From NCBI GenBank assembly GCA_022072145.1, contig JAJVIG010000035.1, positions 1 to 64,000 on the forward strand: DNA of 64,000 nt, written 5' to 3'. Made by a program: the position numbers and the translations under genes. The notes beneath the pieces were generated by a model, which ran no database searches, had not been told where the DNA came from, and saw nothing but the letters and a program-made list of their open reading frames with translations. This document shows positions 1 to 8,214 of this stretch, in pieces; the stretch's first letter is position 1, and the number at the start of each line of letters is the position of its first letter. The stretch is from Pseudomonadales bacterium (lineage in GTDB: Bacteria > Pseudomonadota > Gammaproteobacteria > Pseudomonadales > UBA5518).

Positions 1-580
1 CGAGCAGCGCGCGGCCCGCGGCGCCGGCGGCGATGCAGGTGCGCGCCGACGGCGTCCAGTCCACGCGGAACAGCCGCCGCGACGGATCCAGGCATTCGTT
101 GGCGGTCAGCGTGACCTCGGCACGCGGCACCGCGTGCAGCGCGTCGCCGTGCGCGAGCAGCAGCAGGTCAGCGACGTGCGCGTCGGCCACCAGCGGGTCG
201 CAAGCGAGTCCGACCGCGAGCCTGGCGTCGCCGGCGGCCACGCGTGGCAGCCACTCGGAGGCGAGCGCCGCGTTGCCGCAGCGCGCGAGCAGCGGCGCAC
301 CGACCAGCACGGTGTCGATCAGCGGTTCGGGCAGCGCCACGTAGCCCATTTCCTCGGCGAGCAGCACGAAATCGAGTTCGCTCATGCCGAGTCCGCCGTG
401 CTCCTCGGCGATGGTGAGCCCGGTGAGACCGAGCCCGGCGAGCTGCGCCCAGAGTTCGTCAGAACGGCCGGTCGGCGTTTGCCACGCGGCGCGGATGCGC
501 TCGGGCGTGACCTCGGCGGCGAGGAATTCGCGCACCGTGCGCTGGAACAGACGCTGGTCTTCGCTGAAACGGAAATCCAT
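1..580 (-). CDS. Acyl-CoA dehydrogenase, N-terminal part only (runs off the window)
   Basis: Only the first 193 codons are in the window; the C-terminal half lies beyond base 1. The N-terminus (MDFRFSEDQRLFQRTVREF) and the EEHGGLGMSELD segment are typical of the helical N-terminal domain of flavin-dependent acyl-CoA dehydrogenases. The start at 580 is supported by a strong ribosome site (AAGGAGAAGGCAG) and lies 11 bp after the stop of another acyl-CoA dehydrogenase, so the two are translated as a pair. Steroid degraders often use such adjacent genes for two-subunit dehydrogenases (FadE31/32/33 type). The active-site part is not visible, so I cannot say which subunit is catalytic. Substrate inferred from the cluster only. 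Confidence 0.9.
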   Translation of the reverse strand, partial: MDFRFSEDQRLFQRTVREFLAAEVTPERIRAAWQTPTGRSDELWAQLAGLGLTGLTIAEEHGGLGMSELDFVLLAEEMGYVALPEPLIDTVLVGAPLLARCGNAALASEWLPRVAAGDARLAVGLACDPLVADAHVADLLLLAHGDALHAVPRAEVTLTANECLDPSRRLFRVDWTPSARTCIAAGAAGRALL

Positions 581-591
581 CTGCCTTCTCC

Positions 592-1758
592 TTACGCGCG
601 CGGCATGCCCAGCATGCGCTGGGCGATGATGTTGCGCTGGATCTCGTTGGCGCCGGCGTAGATGCTGCCCGACTGCGCGAACAGGAAACCGTCGAGCCAG
701 GTGCCCACGTCACCGGCATCGGGCGCGTGCGGCCACAGCTCGGCGCGCGCGCCGAGGATGCTGAGCGCGGTCTCGTGCATGCGCTGGTCGAGTTCGGACC
801 AGAAAATCTTGTTGGTGCTCGATTCCTCGCCGATCTTGCCGCCGGCGTTGAGGCGGCACGCGGTCTGGTAGGTGGTCAGGCAGTAGGCCTCGGCGTCCAT
901 CCACGCGCGCAGCACCGCCTCGCGCACCGTCGGGTCGCGGTCGGCGCTGGCGCGATTGGCGCGGTACAGCTGCACCAGGCGCGCGGCGGTCTGCTGGAAA
1001 CGCGCGGGGCTGCGCAGCATCAGGCCCCGCTCGAAACCTGCGGTCGCCATCGCGACCTTCCAGCCCTTGCCCTCCTCGCCGAGGCGGCAGTCGACCGGCA
1101 CCTTCACGTTGTCGAAGAAGATTTCGGCGAAACCCGGCAGCCCGTCGAGCTGCGGGATCGGGCGCACCGTGATCCCCTCGAGGTTCAGCGGCACCAGGAT
1201 GAACGTCAGGCCGTGGTGGCGCTCGGAGGCCGGATCGGTGCGGAACATGCCGAAGCACCAGTCGGCCCACACGGCGCGCGTCGACCAGGTCTTCTGGCCG
1301 TTGATCACGTAGTGGTCGCCCTGGCGTTCGGCGCGCGAACGGATCGCCGCCATGTCGGAACCCGCACCTGGCTCGGACCAGCCCTGGCACCAGACTTCCT
1401 CGCCGGTCGCCATCTTCGGCAGGAAGCGCTTCTTCTGCTCCGCGGTGCCGTACTCCATCAACGTCGGGCCGAGCAGGAAGATGCCGTTCTGGTTCACGCG
1501 CAGCGGTGCGCCGGCGCGCCAGTACTCCTCCTCGAAGATCAGCCATTCGATCAGGTCGCAACCGCGGCCGCCGAGTTCCTCGGGCCAGGTCACCATGCCC
1601 CAGCGCCCGCTGTTCAGCTTCGCTTCCCACGCGCGGTGCTGGCGGAAGCCCTCGGCGGTATCGAAGCTCTGCAACGGTTCGGCCGGCACGTTCGCAGCCA
1701 GCCAGGTGCGGACCTCGCGCCGGAACGCCTGCTGCTTCTCGGTGTATGCCAGTTCCAT
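592..1758 (-). CDS. Acyl-CoA dehydrogenase (steroid-degradation FadE type)
   Basis: This 388-residue protein has the full acyl-CoA dehydrogenase layout: N-terminal helices, a central beta domain (WCQGWSEPGAGSDMA, then NGQKTWSTRA) and a C-terminal helical domain ending YAGANEIQRNIIAQRMLG. At the site where medium-chain acyl-CoA dehydrogenases have their base (YEG), this protein reads YAG. A Glu is present in AGFERGLML, where isovaleryl- and long-chain-type enzymes carry theirs, so I infer it is catalytic. The FAD-linked reaction would introduce a 2,3-double bond in a ring-degradation CoA thioester. It is the fifth gene of a minus-strand run that starts with ipdA, 36 bp after the crotonase gene. 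The start at 1758 has a modest GGAGACG ribosome site. Confidence 0.92.
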   Translation of the reverse strand: MELAYTEKQQAFRREVRTWLAANVPAEPLQSFDTAEGFRQHRAWEAKLNSGRWGMVTWPEELGGRGCDLIEWLIFEEEYWRAGAPLRVNQNGIFLLGPTLMEYGTAEQKKRFLPKMATGEEVWCQGWSEPGAGSDMAAIRSRAERQGDHYVINGQKTWSTRAVWADWCFGMFRTDPASERHHGLTFILVPLNLEGITVRPIPQLDGLPGFAEIFFDNVKVPVDCRLGEEGKGWKVAMATAGFERGLMLRSPARFQQTAARLVQLYRANRASADRDPTVREAVLRAWMDAEAYCLTTYQTACRLNAGGKIGEESSTNKIFWSELDQRMHETALSILGARAELWPHAPDAGDVGTWLDGFLFAQSGSIYAGANEIQRNIIAQRMLGMPRA

Positions 1759-1794
1759 GTGTTCGCGTCTCCGGATGTGCGCCGCTCGCGCGCC

Positions 1795-2547
1795 TCAGAA
1801 ATTCGCGTCGCGCTTCTGGACGAAGGCGTCGCGCGCTTCCTGCGAGTCCTTGGTCGTGTAGGCCTCGAGCGTGAAGCCCTGCTCGCTGCGGTACTTGTCC
1901 TCGAGGTTGCCGTCCTCGATGCCGTTCAGCGCCTCCTTGGCGAGGCGGATCATCGCCGGGCTCTTGGCGGCGATCTTCACGGCGATCTCGCGCGCTGCGG
2001 CGCGCAGCTGATCGCGCGGCACCACGCGCTCGATCGCACCGAGGCGGTACGCCTCCTGTGCATCGATCATCTCGCCGGTGAAGTACATGTGGCGCACCTT
2101 CTGCACCGGGAACAGCCGCTGCAGGTGTGCACCGCCGCCCATCGCGCCGCGGTCGACCTCGGGCACGCCGAAGCGCGCGCATTCGGAGGCGACCACGATA
2201 TCTGCCGCGCCGCTGATGCCGATGCCACCGCCGAGCACGAAGCCGTGCACCGCGACGATCACCGGTTTCGGGTTGCGGTGCACCGCCCGGAAGGTGTCGT
2301 AGTTGCCCTTGTTGACCTTCACGATCACGTTGCGGTCCGCGGCGAGCTCCTTGATGTCCACACCGGCGCAGAAGCCGCGGCCCTCGGCCGCGATCACGAT
2401 CACGCGCACCGCCTCGTCATTGCCCAGCGCCTCGATCTCGGCGGCGATCGCGGCCCAGCCATTGCTGTCGAAGGCGTTGACCGGCGGATGATCGAACACC
2501 AGTTCGGCGATGCCGTCGCTGATGGTGGTCTTGAATGGTTTGCTCAT
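1795..2547 (-). CDS. echA20: Enoyl-CoA hydratase/isomerase family protein, EchA20-like
   Basis: A 250-residue crotonase. The first oxyanion-hole loop reads GFCAGVDIKELAADR and the second HGFVLGGGIGISGAAD. The Glu of GVPEVDRG fits one of the two hydratase Glu positions, while the second is Gly (GAMGGG), so a plain hydratase reaction is unlikely. In actinobacterial steroid catabolism EchA20 hydrolytically opens ring D of a bicyclic CoA intermediate, and its gene sits with ipdA, ipdB and ipdC exactly as here. That shared context is my main reason for the name; alone the sequence shows only a crotonase. The start has a GGAGAAG ribosome site. Upstream lies a pair of palindromic repeats separating it from ipdC. 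Confidence 0.8.
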   Translation of the reverse strand: MSKPFKTTISDGIAELVFDHPPVNAFDSNGWAAIAAEIEALGNDEAVRVIVIAAEGRGFCAGVDIKELAADRNVIVKVNKGNYDTFRAVHRNPKPVIVAVHGFVLGGGIGISGAADIVVASECARFGVPEVDRGAMGGGAHLQRLFPVQKVRHMYFTGEMIDAQEAYRLGAIERVVPRDQLRAAAREIAVKIAAKSPAMIRLAKEALNGIEDGNLEDKYRSEQGFTLEAYTTKDSQEARDAFVQKRDANF

Positions 2548-2577
2548 GGCGCTTCTCCAGCCGTTTTCCTTGCATCC

Positions 2578-2666
2578 GTCGGCATGAATGCCGACCTACG
2601 TTCCGATGTCCCCCGGTGCGCGGGTCCGTCGGCATGTCGGCATGTCGGCATGAATGCCGACCTACG
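2578..2666. repeat. REP-like palindromic repeat pair (GTCGGCATGAATGCCGAC)
   Basis: Two copies of the palindrome GTCGGCATGAATGCCGAC, each followed by CTACG, occupy 2578-2600 and 2644-2666. A short tandem run of CGGCATGT lies before the second copy. The right copy supplies the TAG stop codon (2662-2664, minus strand) of the ipdC-like gene. A similar palindrome occurs at 53324-53347, and related ones elsewhere in the window. The element separates ipdC from echA20 inside the operon and could form a hairpin in the mRNA that changes stability or partial termination. Confidence 0.8.
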
Positions 2667-3723
2667 GTGTGGCGCGTCTCGCCAGTGCCGCCAGACAGTC
2701 TTCCGCCTCGCGCACGATGCGCTCGATCAGCTCGGCGCAGCTCGGCAGGTCGTCGATCACGCCGGCGACCTGCCCGCTCGGCAGCACGCCCTCGGCGGGG
2801 CGGCCCTCGACCATCGCGCGCTGGATGATCATCGGCGCGTTGGCCGACATGATCGCCTGCGCCGGCGTGAGCTCGTCGTCGCGCTGCATCGCGACCGCCG
2901 CCTTCAGCAGCTGCGGCAGCGAGGCGCCGGTGTGCTTGCGAAATGCCAGGCCGTTGCGCACCGCGATCAGCAGCTTCTTCAGCGGACCGGCGCGCTCGAG
3001 CTCGATCAGCACCTCGTTCATGATCATGCGCTGCGGCATCCCGTCCATCGCGGTCGAGACCACGATGTCGGCCGGGTTGCGGCACGCCACGTAACGGTCC
3101 TTGGTCGCCTGCGGCACCGGGCTGTCCGAGGTCATCAGGAAGCGGGTGCCCATCGCGATGCCTTCGGCGCCGAAGGCCAGCGCGGCGACCAGCCCGCGGC
3201 CGTCCTTGAAGCCCCCGGCCGCGACCACCGGCACCGTGACGGCCTTCACCACCGCCGGCAGCAGCAGCGTGGTCGGCACCGACCCGGTGTGCCCGCCGCC
3301 CTCTCCGCCCTGCACGGTCACAACATCGGCGCCCAGTTCGACCGCCTTCACCGCGTGCTTCACGGCGCCCACCGTCGGCATGCACACCACGCCCGCGTCC
3401 TTGAGCTTGCGGATGAACTCCTTGCCCGGCGAACGGCTGTAGCTCACGGCGCGCACGCCGTGCCTGACCACCAGATCGACGATGGCGGCCGCGTTCGGCT
3501 GGTACATGTGGAAGTTCACGCCGAAGGGCTGCGGCGTGAGTTCCTTCGTGCGCAGGATGTCGCGCTCCATCTGCTCGGCCGGTATGGTGGCGCCGGCCAG
3601 GAAGCCGAAGCCGCCGGCGTTGCAGGTGCCGGCCACCAGCTTCGGGTCGGCGACCCAGCCCATCGCGGTCTGCACCACCGGATAACGGCAGCCCAGCAGT
3701 GTGGTCAGTCGGGTATCGAGCAT
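2662..3723 (-). CDS. ipdC: Nitronate monooxygenase-family flavoprotein, IpdC-like
   Basis: This 353-residue TIM-barrel flavoprotein belongs to the 2-nitropropane dioxygenase/enoyl-reductase II family. Visible landmarks are the N-terminal PVVQTAMGWVADPKLVAG, the FMN-phosphate segment VQGGEGGGHTG and the C-terminal AAGGFKDGRGLVAALAFGA. In Mycobacterium, IpdC of this family oxidises a hydroxylated bicyclic CoA ester made from the last two steroid rings; genes ipdA, ipdB and echA20 flank it there and here. I choose the ATG at 3723 (MLDTRLTTLL) because it begins at the conserved family start and lies 19 bp after the ipdB stop; an in-frame ATG at 3792 would add an unrelated tail overlapping ipdB. 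The stop codon falls inside a REP-like repeat. Confidence 0.83.
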   Translation of the reverse strand: MLDTRLTTLLGCRYPVVQTAMGWVADPKLVAGTCNAGGFGFLAGATIPAEQMERDILRTKELTPQPFGVNFHMYQPNAAAIVDLVVRHGVRAVSYSRSPGKEFIRKLKDAGVVCMPTVGAVKHAVKAVELGADVVTVQGGEGGGHTGSVPTTLLLPAVVKAVTVPVVAAGGFKDGRGLVAALAFGAEGIAMGTRFLMTSDSPVPQATKDRYVACRNPADIVVSTAMDGMPQRMIMNEVLIELERAGPLKKLLIAVRNGLAFRKHTGASLPQLLKAAVAMQRDDELTPAQAIMSANAPMIIQRAMVEGRPAEGVLPSGQVAGVIDDLPSCAELIERIVREAEDCLAALARRATP

Positions 3724-3742
3724 GGCCGGCCCTCCGCCGATC

Positions 3743-4546
3743 TCAACGTGCCGAGCGGTCGCCCGGCGGATTGTCCCTGATCTCGCGCGCACGCAGGTTG
3801 TGCGGATCCATGCGGCGGATCACCTCGAGCTGCTGCGCGGTCGGAGCCGGCGTGGTCACCACGTCGTCGGGAACGCAGACCGGGAAGCCGGTGTTCTGCA
3901 CCACCTGCTCGACCGTTATCCCCGGATGCAGCGAGCGCAGCCGCAACTGGTGGTCGGGGCCGCCGAAGTCCATCACGCACAGATCGGTGACGACCAGCCG
4001 CACGTCGGCCAGTTCCTCCATCGTGTAGCCCCTCGGCAGCCGCGCCGGGTTGTAGCCGACCGAGCACACCACGTCGCACTCGCCGTCCTTGAACACGCGC
4101 GTGTTGTGCGAGGGCACGAAGAAGGAGTTCGCGTGGTTGCTCGAATTGCCCGGGAATCCGCGCACGCCGAGCATCATCGCCTTCGGCTTCGCGTAGTCGC
4201 CGATGCACGAGATGTTCGCCTGCCCGAAACGGTCGATCTGCGTGGGGCCGACCATCGCGTGGCGCTTGCCGCCCCAGACGTTGTCGAAGATGCGCGAGAA
4301 GCCCATCCACGTCTCGTACCGCGGGCGGAAATCCGCCGGTCGCGGGCCCATCGGGTTCGGCTCCGAGAGCAGGAAGGCCTCGGAGTCGGTCATCATCAGA
4401 TCCGGGTTCGAGGTCAGCATCGCCAGCGAGGCGGCCAGGCGCGGGATCGTGCCGATGCCGGTCGCCAGCACCTCGCCGTCGTGACGCCAGGCCTCGGAAG
4501 CCGCGCAGATCAGCAGTTCCGCCAGGGTGTAGTCGCTCGTTGCCAT
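3743..4546 (-). CDS. ipdB: CoA-transferase-fold hydrolase, beta subunit (IpdB-like)
   Basis: This 267-residue protein has the beta-subunit fold of family I CoA transferases (TGIGTIPRLAASLAML, then DFRPRYETWMGFSRIFDN). It partners the IpdA-like protein encoded just upstream. In cholesterol and cholate degraders IpdAB uses this fold not for CoA transfer but to hydrolyse the last carbocyclic ring of COCHEA-CoA. Cluster content (IpdA, IpdC, EchA20, paired FadE) supports that role over glutaconate CoA transfer. Start at 4546 (MATSDYTLAELL), 16 bp after the ipdA stop; a longer reading to 4606 would overlap ipdA. Confidence 0.85.
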   Translation of the reverse strand: MATSDYTLAELLICAASEAWRHDGEVLATGIGTIPRLAASLAMLTSNPDLMMTDSEAFLLSEPNPMGPRPADFRPRYETWMGFSRIFDNVWGGKRHAMVGPTQIDRFGQANISCIGDYAKPKAMMLGVRGFPGNSSNHANSFFVPSHNTRVFKDGECDVVCSVGYNPARLPRGYTMEELADVRLVVTDLCVMDFGGPDHQLRLRSLHPGITVEQVVQNTGFPVCVPDDVVTTPAPTAQQLEVIRRMDPHNLRAREIRDNPPGDRSAR

Positions 4547-4562
4547 GGTCACGGTCCTCTGC

Positions 4563-5441
4563 TCAATACGTCGGAAGCGGGAGTGCGCGGATCGCGTCCA
4601 GGCCACCGACCGCCTGCTGGTAATGCGCCTCGGAATCGCCCACGTACCGGCTCATGTATTCGGCCCAGCCGTTCTCGGCCGCCGCGGACGCCTGGTACTC
4701 CTTGAAATGCGCGACGTCGAAACCGTACAGCGGAGTGCAGCTGCTCGGGTGCGCACCACCCGGGATGTGCACCACGCCGGTGGTCTCGGAGCGTTCCCAG
4801 TAGACATAGCGTGCCTCCTCCGGCGACGCGAAGAACGCGGTGTCGACGAGTTCGTCGCAGCTCACGTAGGTCTTCGCCGAAGCACGCGCCATCACGTCGT
4901 CCATGTAATGGTCGGGTCCCTTGATCTGGCAGACGCCGCGCGCATCGGCCCGGTCGACGTGGAGCAGCGCCGCGTCCAGTGTCAGGGCGGGCATCGCGAC
5001 CAGTTCGCGCGCGTCCTCGTACGGCGAGACGATCGTCCTGATCTGCGGGTTGTGGCGCAGCACGTCGGTGCCGAGTCCGATGCGGGTCGGCAGAAACGGC
5101 ACACGCATCGCCGCGGCGCGCAACCCGAGCAGGTACATGCCCTCGTCGATCTCCATCACCTCGATCTCGCCCTTCTGGCGCGCGAGGCGGAAATAGGGCT
5201 CGAGCGGGATGAAATCCAGCGACACGAAAGCGAATACCAGCTTGCGCACCTTGCCGGCCGCGCACAGCATGCCGACGTCGGCGCCGCCGTAGGCCACCAC
5301 CGTCAGGTCACGCAGGTCCGAGCGCAGGATCTCGCGCACCAGCGCCATCGGCTTGCGCCGCGGACCCCAGCCGCCGATCCCGATCGTCATGCCATCGCGG
5401 AGCTGGCCGATGGCCTGCGCCGAACTCATCAGTTTGTTCAT
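4563..5441 (-). CDS. ipdA: CoA-transferase-fold hydrolase, alpha subunit (IpdA-like)
   Basis: First gene of the ring-degradation run. The 292 residues show the alpha-subunit fold of family I CoA transferases: a glycine-rich N-terminal strand (MTIGIGGWGPRRKPMALVRE) and a conserved acidic segment EVMEIDEGMYLLG around residues 94-105. IpdA of Mycobacterium acts through a Glu in this general region; exact equivalence needs an alignment. It should form a heteromer with IpdB and cleave ring C of a steroid-derived CoA ester in the cytoplasm. A sigma70-like promoter is visible 39-68 bp upstream. Confidence 0.86.
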   Translation of the reverse strand: MNKLMSSAQAIGQLRDGMTIGIGGWGPRRKPMALVREILRSDLRDLTVVAYGGADVGMLCAAGKVRKLVFAFVSLDFIPLEPYFRLARQKGEIEVMEIDEGMYLLGLRAAAMRVPFLPTRIGLGTDVLRHNPQIRTIVSPYEDARELVAMPALTLDAALLHVDRADARGVCQIKGPDHYMDDVMARASAKTYVSCDELVDTAFFASPEEARYVYWERSETTGVVHIPGGAHPSSCTPLYGFDVAHFKEYQASAAAENGWAEYMSRYVGDSEAHYQQAVGGLDAIRALPLPTY

Positions 5442-5479
5442 CGCCGTGCTTCCTCACCCACGCCGGACACCGGGCCGGC

Positions 5480-5509
5480 AGTATAACCTGATTGGGGCGC
5501 GACCAGTAA
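5480..5509 (-). promoter_or_regulatory. Predicted sigma70 promoter of ipdA operon
   Basis: Reading the minus strand, TTACTG (5504-5509) and TATACT (5480-5485) are separated by 18 bp and lie 39 bp before the ipdA start. This would give a leader of about 30 nt. It is the best promoter match in the 146-bp gap between the Lrp gene and ipdA. Confidence 0.55.
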
Positions 5510-5529
5510 AATGGATCGCCACTTTCTAC

Positions 5530-5550
5530 GCATATCGACCTGACCGGTCA
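5530..5550. promoter_or_regulatory. Candidate regulator site: GCATATCGACCTG joined to palindrome TGACCGGTCA
   Basis: GCATATCGACCTGACC (5530-5545) runs into a perfect 10-bp palindrome TGACCGGTCA (5541-5550). The block lies about 20 bp upstream of the predicted -35 box of ipdA. Nearly the same 15-mer occurs upstream of the other steroid operon at 30285-30299, in the same relation to its promoter. I infer an activator or repressor site; the regulator is unknown. Confidence 0.45.
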
Positions 5551-5587
5551 TCACACAACCGAAATACAGCACAAAATCCATACCGAG

Positions 5588-6085
5588 CTACGCATTTTGC
5601 CGCTCAGGCGTCGTACCGCAGGCGACGATGCGGCTGATCCGGTAATCGTGCTTCACGAAGCGTGCCCCGAGCGAACATTCGACGTGGCGCACCCCCGGGA
5701 TCGCGTGCACGTTGGCGTGCAGGAACGCGCTCAGCTGCTCGGCCGACTGCACCATCGTGATCGCGAGGATGTCGAAGCCGCCGACCATGATGCCGACGAA
5801 ACCGATCTGCGGGTCACGCGCCAGCGCCTCGGCGACCGCGCGGCTGTGGCTGCCGCGCTCGACCTCGACGCGGATGAACGCCAGCGCCGGGTTGGCGAGC
5901 TTGCGGATGTTGGTGACCGCGGTGATCCGGATCTGGCCCTCGTCCTCCATGCGCCGGATGCGCGCACGCACCGTGCCCTCGGTCACACCGAGCACCTCGG
6001 CGATGCGCCGGTTGCTGGTGCGCGCATCGCGTACCAGGTGATCGAGGATGCGCCGGTCCACCTCGTCCAGCCGCCGCTTAGTCAT
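5588..6085 (-). CDS. Lrp/AsnC family transcriptional regulator (second of a tandem pair)
   Basis: 165 residues with the N-terminal helix-turn-helix of the Lrp/AsnC family (DRRILDHLVRDARTSNRRIA, then GTVRARIRRMEDEG) and a C-terminal alpha-beta RAM domain (residues about 65-150, including GIMVGGFDILAITM) that forms oligomers and binds small ligands. Its start codon overlaps the last 8 bp of the preceding Lrp gene, so the two are co-translated and may form a hetero-oligomer. They sit between the FadD3-like ligase and ipdA and are obvious candidates to control one or both, but no target is shown by the sequence. Confidence 0.88.
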   Translation of the reverse strand: MTKRRLDEVDRRILDHLVRDARTSNRRIAEVLGVTEGTVRARIRRMEDEGQIRITAVTNIRKLANPALAFIRVEVERGSHSRAVAEALARDPQIGFVGIMVGGFDILAITMVQSAEQLSAFLHANVHAIPGVRHVECSLGARFVKHDYRISRIVACGTTPERQNA

Positions 6086-6536
6086 CGAAAGGCACCCAGT
6101 CCGGCTGGTTCTTCAGCACGTCGACCGCCAATCCGGTCAGGATGCGCCGCACGCCGGGGATGTTCACCAGGCGGTCGGTCACCAGCTCCGCGAGGTGCTC
6201 GTGGTCGCGCGCGACCATCAGCAGCTCGATGTCGTGCGTGCCCACGACCAGGCTCACCGAGAACACCTCCTCGATGCGCGCCAGCGCCTCGGCGACCTCC
6301 AGCGCGGGACGGCCATCGACCTCCACACCCACCACCAGCAGCAGTTCGTAACCGACCGCCTCGGCATCGGCGACCGCCACCACCTTCATCGCGCCCGAGG
6401 ACTCGAGCTGGCGCACCCTCGCGCGCACCGCCGATTCGGTCAGCCCGAGCGCATCGGCCAGCGCGCGGAACGCCATCCGTCCGTCGCCACGCAGCAGCTC
6501 GATCAGCCGCCGGTCGGTGTCGTCCAGACCGGCCAT
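6078..6536 (-). CDS. Lrp/AsnC family transcriptional regulator (first of a tandem pair)
   Basis: 152 residues with a helix-turn-helix (DDTDRRLIELLRGDGRMAF, then ESAVRARVRQLESSG) and a RAM domain (SLVVGTHDIELLMVARD). I take the ATG at 6536 (MAGLDDTDRR), which matches the usual family start; a longer reading to 6710 would run into the ligase gene and adds low-complexity sequence. It follows the FadD3-like gene by 56 bp and overlaps the second Lrp gene by 8 bp, so all three probably share a transcript. It is clearly diverged from its neighbour, so the pair is not a recent duplication. Confidence 0.86.
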   Translation of the reverse strand: MAGLDDTDRRLIELLRGDGRMAFRALADALGLTESAVRARVRQLESSGAMKVVAVADAEAVGYELLLVVGVEVDGRPALEVAEALARIEEVFSVSLVVGTHDIELLMVARDHEHLAELVTDRLVNIPGVRRILTGLAVDVLKNQPDWVPFDD

Positions 6537-6592
6537 CTGCCCCAGGCGCGCCTCGCGCCGCGATGCCCCGCCCACGGCACCCGCCACCGCGC

Positions 6593-8164
6593 TCAGCCCG
6601 TCTGCCCACGCAGCACGGTCTTCTGCACCTTGCCGGCCGCGTTGACCGGCAGCGTGGCGACGAACTCCACGCTGCGCGGCACCTTGTAGTTCGCCATGTT
6701 GCGGCGGCACCAGTCGATCACGCCCTGCCCGGTCAGCGTGGTGCCGGCACGCGGCACGATGAACGCCTTCGCGACCTCACCCATGCGCTCGTCGGGCACG
6801 CCGATCACCGCCGCCTGCGCCACGCCGTCGAGCGAACACAGCAGGTTCTCGATCTCGGCCGGGTAGCAGTTGAAGCCGCCGACGATGAACATGTCCTTGA
6901 TGCGGTCGGTGATGCGCAGGTAGCCCTCGGCGTTGAGCACACCGATGTCGCCGGTCTTCAGCCAGCCGTCGGGCGTGATCGTCTCGGCAGTCGCCGCCGG
7001 GTCGTCGAAGTAGCCCTTCATCACGTTGTAGCCGCGCACCCATACCTCGCCGGGCTCGCCCACCGGCACCGGCTCGCCGGCCGCATTGGCGCAGATCACC
7101 TCGACCCCCGGCATCGCGCGTCCGGCCGTGGTCGCCACCAGTTCCGCCTCGTCGTCCATGCCGCTGATGGTGACCACGCCGCAGGTCTCGGTCAGGCCGT
7201 AGGCGGTCAGCACGGTGCTGAAACCCAGTTCGCTGCGCATGCGGCGGATCAAGTCCACCGGCACCGAGGCGGCCCCGGTGACCGCGAGCCGCAACGAGGA
7301 CAGGTCGTAGGTGTGACGGTCCGGATGCGCGAGCAGCGACTGGTAGATCGTCGGCGGCCCGGGCAGCATGCTGACGCGCTCGAACTGGATGCGCCGCAGC
7401 ACGTCCGCGACGTCGAAGCTGACCACCGGCAGGATGCGCGCGCCGCGAATGATCGCCGCCAGCCAGCCCGCCTTGTAGCCGAAGGAATGGAAGAACGGGT
7501 TGATGATGAGGTAGTTGTCGTCGGCCGTGAGTCCGACGGTGCGACTCCAGGTGTCGAAGCAGCGGATGTTCTGCGCGTGCCCGGTCATCACCGCCTTCGG
7601 CTTGCCGGTGGTGCCCGAGGTGAACATCAGGTCCAGCGTGTCGTCGGGAGCTACGCGGGCCGCGAGCCGCTCGACGCCGGCGTCGGGCACGGCGGCGCCG
7701 CCGGCGACGAATTCGGCCCAGCTTGCGAGTCCGCCCTCGGCTACACCGAACAGCACGATGTGCTCCAGCGCCGGCAACTGCTGCTCCGCCAGCATCTCGG
7801 GGTAGCGGTTGCCCGCGAACTCGGTGACCGTGAACAGCAGGCGCGCGCCGCTGCGCTGCAGGATGTACGCCGCCTCCGCGCCCTTCATGCGCGTGTTCAG
7901 CGGCACCAGCACCGCACCGATGCCCTGCGCCCCCAGGGCCGCGAGGATCCACTCGTGGCGGTTCGGCGCCCAGATCGCGACGCGGTCGCCGTGCCCGATG
8001 CCGGCGGCCAGCATCGCCTTCGATGCCTCGCGCGCGCGCGCCGCGAGCGCGATGAAGTCGAGCCTCAGTTCGCCCTCGACCAGCGCCGTGCGCTCGCCAT
8101 GGGTGGCGGCGGCCCACGCGATCAGTTGCGGCATCACCTGCGGCAAGCCGGATTCCTCAGTCAT
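6593..8164 (-). CDS. fadD3: AMP-forming acyl-CoA synthetase, FadD3-like
   Basis: 523 residues of the ANL superfamily. Visible are the P-loop (MFTSGTTGKPKAVMT, residues about 180-194), the TAYGLTETCG motif, DGWLKTGDIGVLNAEGY and the C-terminal Lys in NAAGKVQKT. It would load a carboxylic acid onto CoA using ATP. FadD3 activates the bicyclic propanoate HIP left after rings A and B of steroids are removed, and its gene belongs with ipdAB in other steroid degraders, so I infer the same substrate. Sequence alone does not fix the substrate. Start 8164 is preceded by a near-perfect AGGAGG site. Confidence 0.75.
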   Translation of the reverse strand: MTEESGLPQVMPQLIAWAAATHGERTALVEGELRLDFIALAARAREASKAMLAAGIGHGDRVAIWAPNRHEWILAALGAQGIGAVLVPLNTRMKGAEAAYILQRSGARLLFTVTEFAGNRYPEMLAEQQLPALEHIVLFGVAEGGLASWAEFVAGGAAVPDAGVERLAARVAPDDTLDLMFTSGTTGKPKAVMTGHAQNIRCFDTWSRTVGLTADDNYLIINPFFHSFGYKAGWLAAIIRGARILPVVSFDVADVLRRIQFERVSMLPGPPTIYQSLLAHPDRHTYDLSSLRLAVTGAASVPVDLIRRMRSELGFSTVLTAYGLTETCGVVTISGMDDEAELVATTAGRAMPGVEVICANAAGEPVPVGEPGEVWVRGYNVMKGYFDDPAATAETITPDGWLKTGDIGVLNAEGYLRITDRIKDMFIVGGFNCYPAEIENLLCSLDGVAQAAVIGVPDERMGEVAKAFIVPRAGTTLTGQGVIDWCRRNMANYKVPRSVEFVATLPVNAAGKVQKTVLRGQTG

Positions 8165-8214
8165 TCGGTCCTCCTGCGAAATATCGCATGGCAAACGCGT
8201 GAAATTGACGCAAA

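Noticed and set aside
727-3780. A plus-strand open frame of about 1,000 codons across the left steroid genes
   Set aside because: It is antisense to well-supported dehydrogenase, crotonase and flavoprotein genes. It is a high-GC shadow with no domain.
4563-5441. Glutaconate or acetoacetate CoA-transferase subunit
   Set aside because: Possible from fold alone, but the neighbours fit IpdAB much better.
5588-6536. Lrp pair as haem d1/siroheme decarboxylase subunits (AhbAB/NirDLGH)
   Set aside because: Both have regular Lrp helix-turn-helix and RAM domains and no nir or ahb genes are near.
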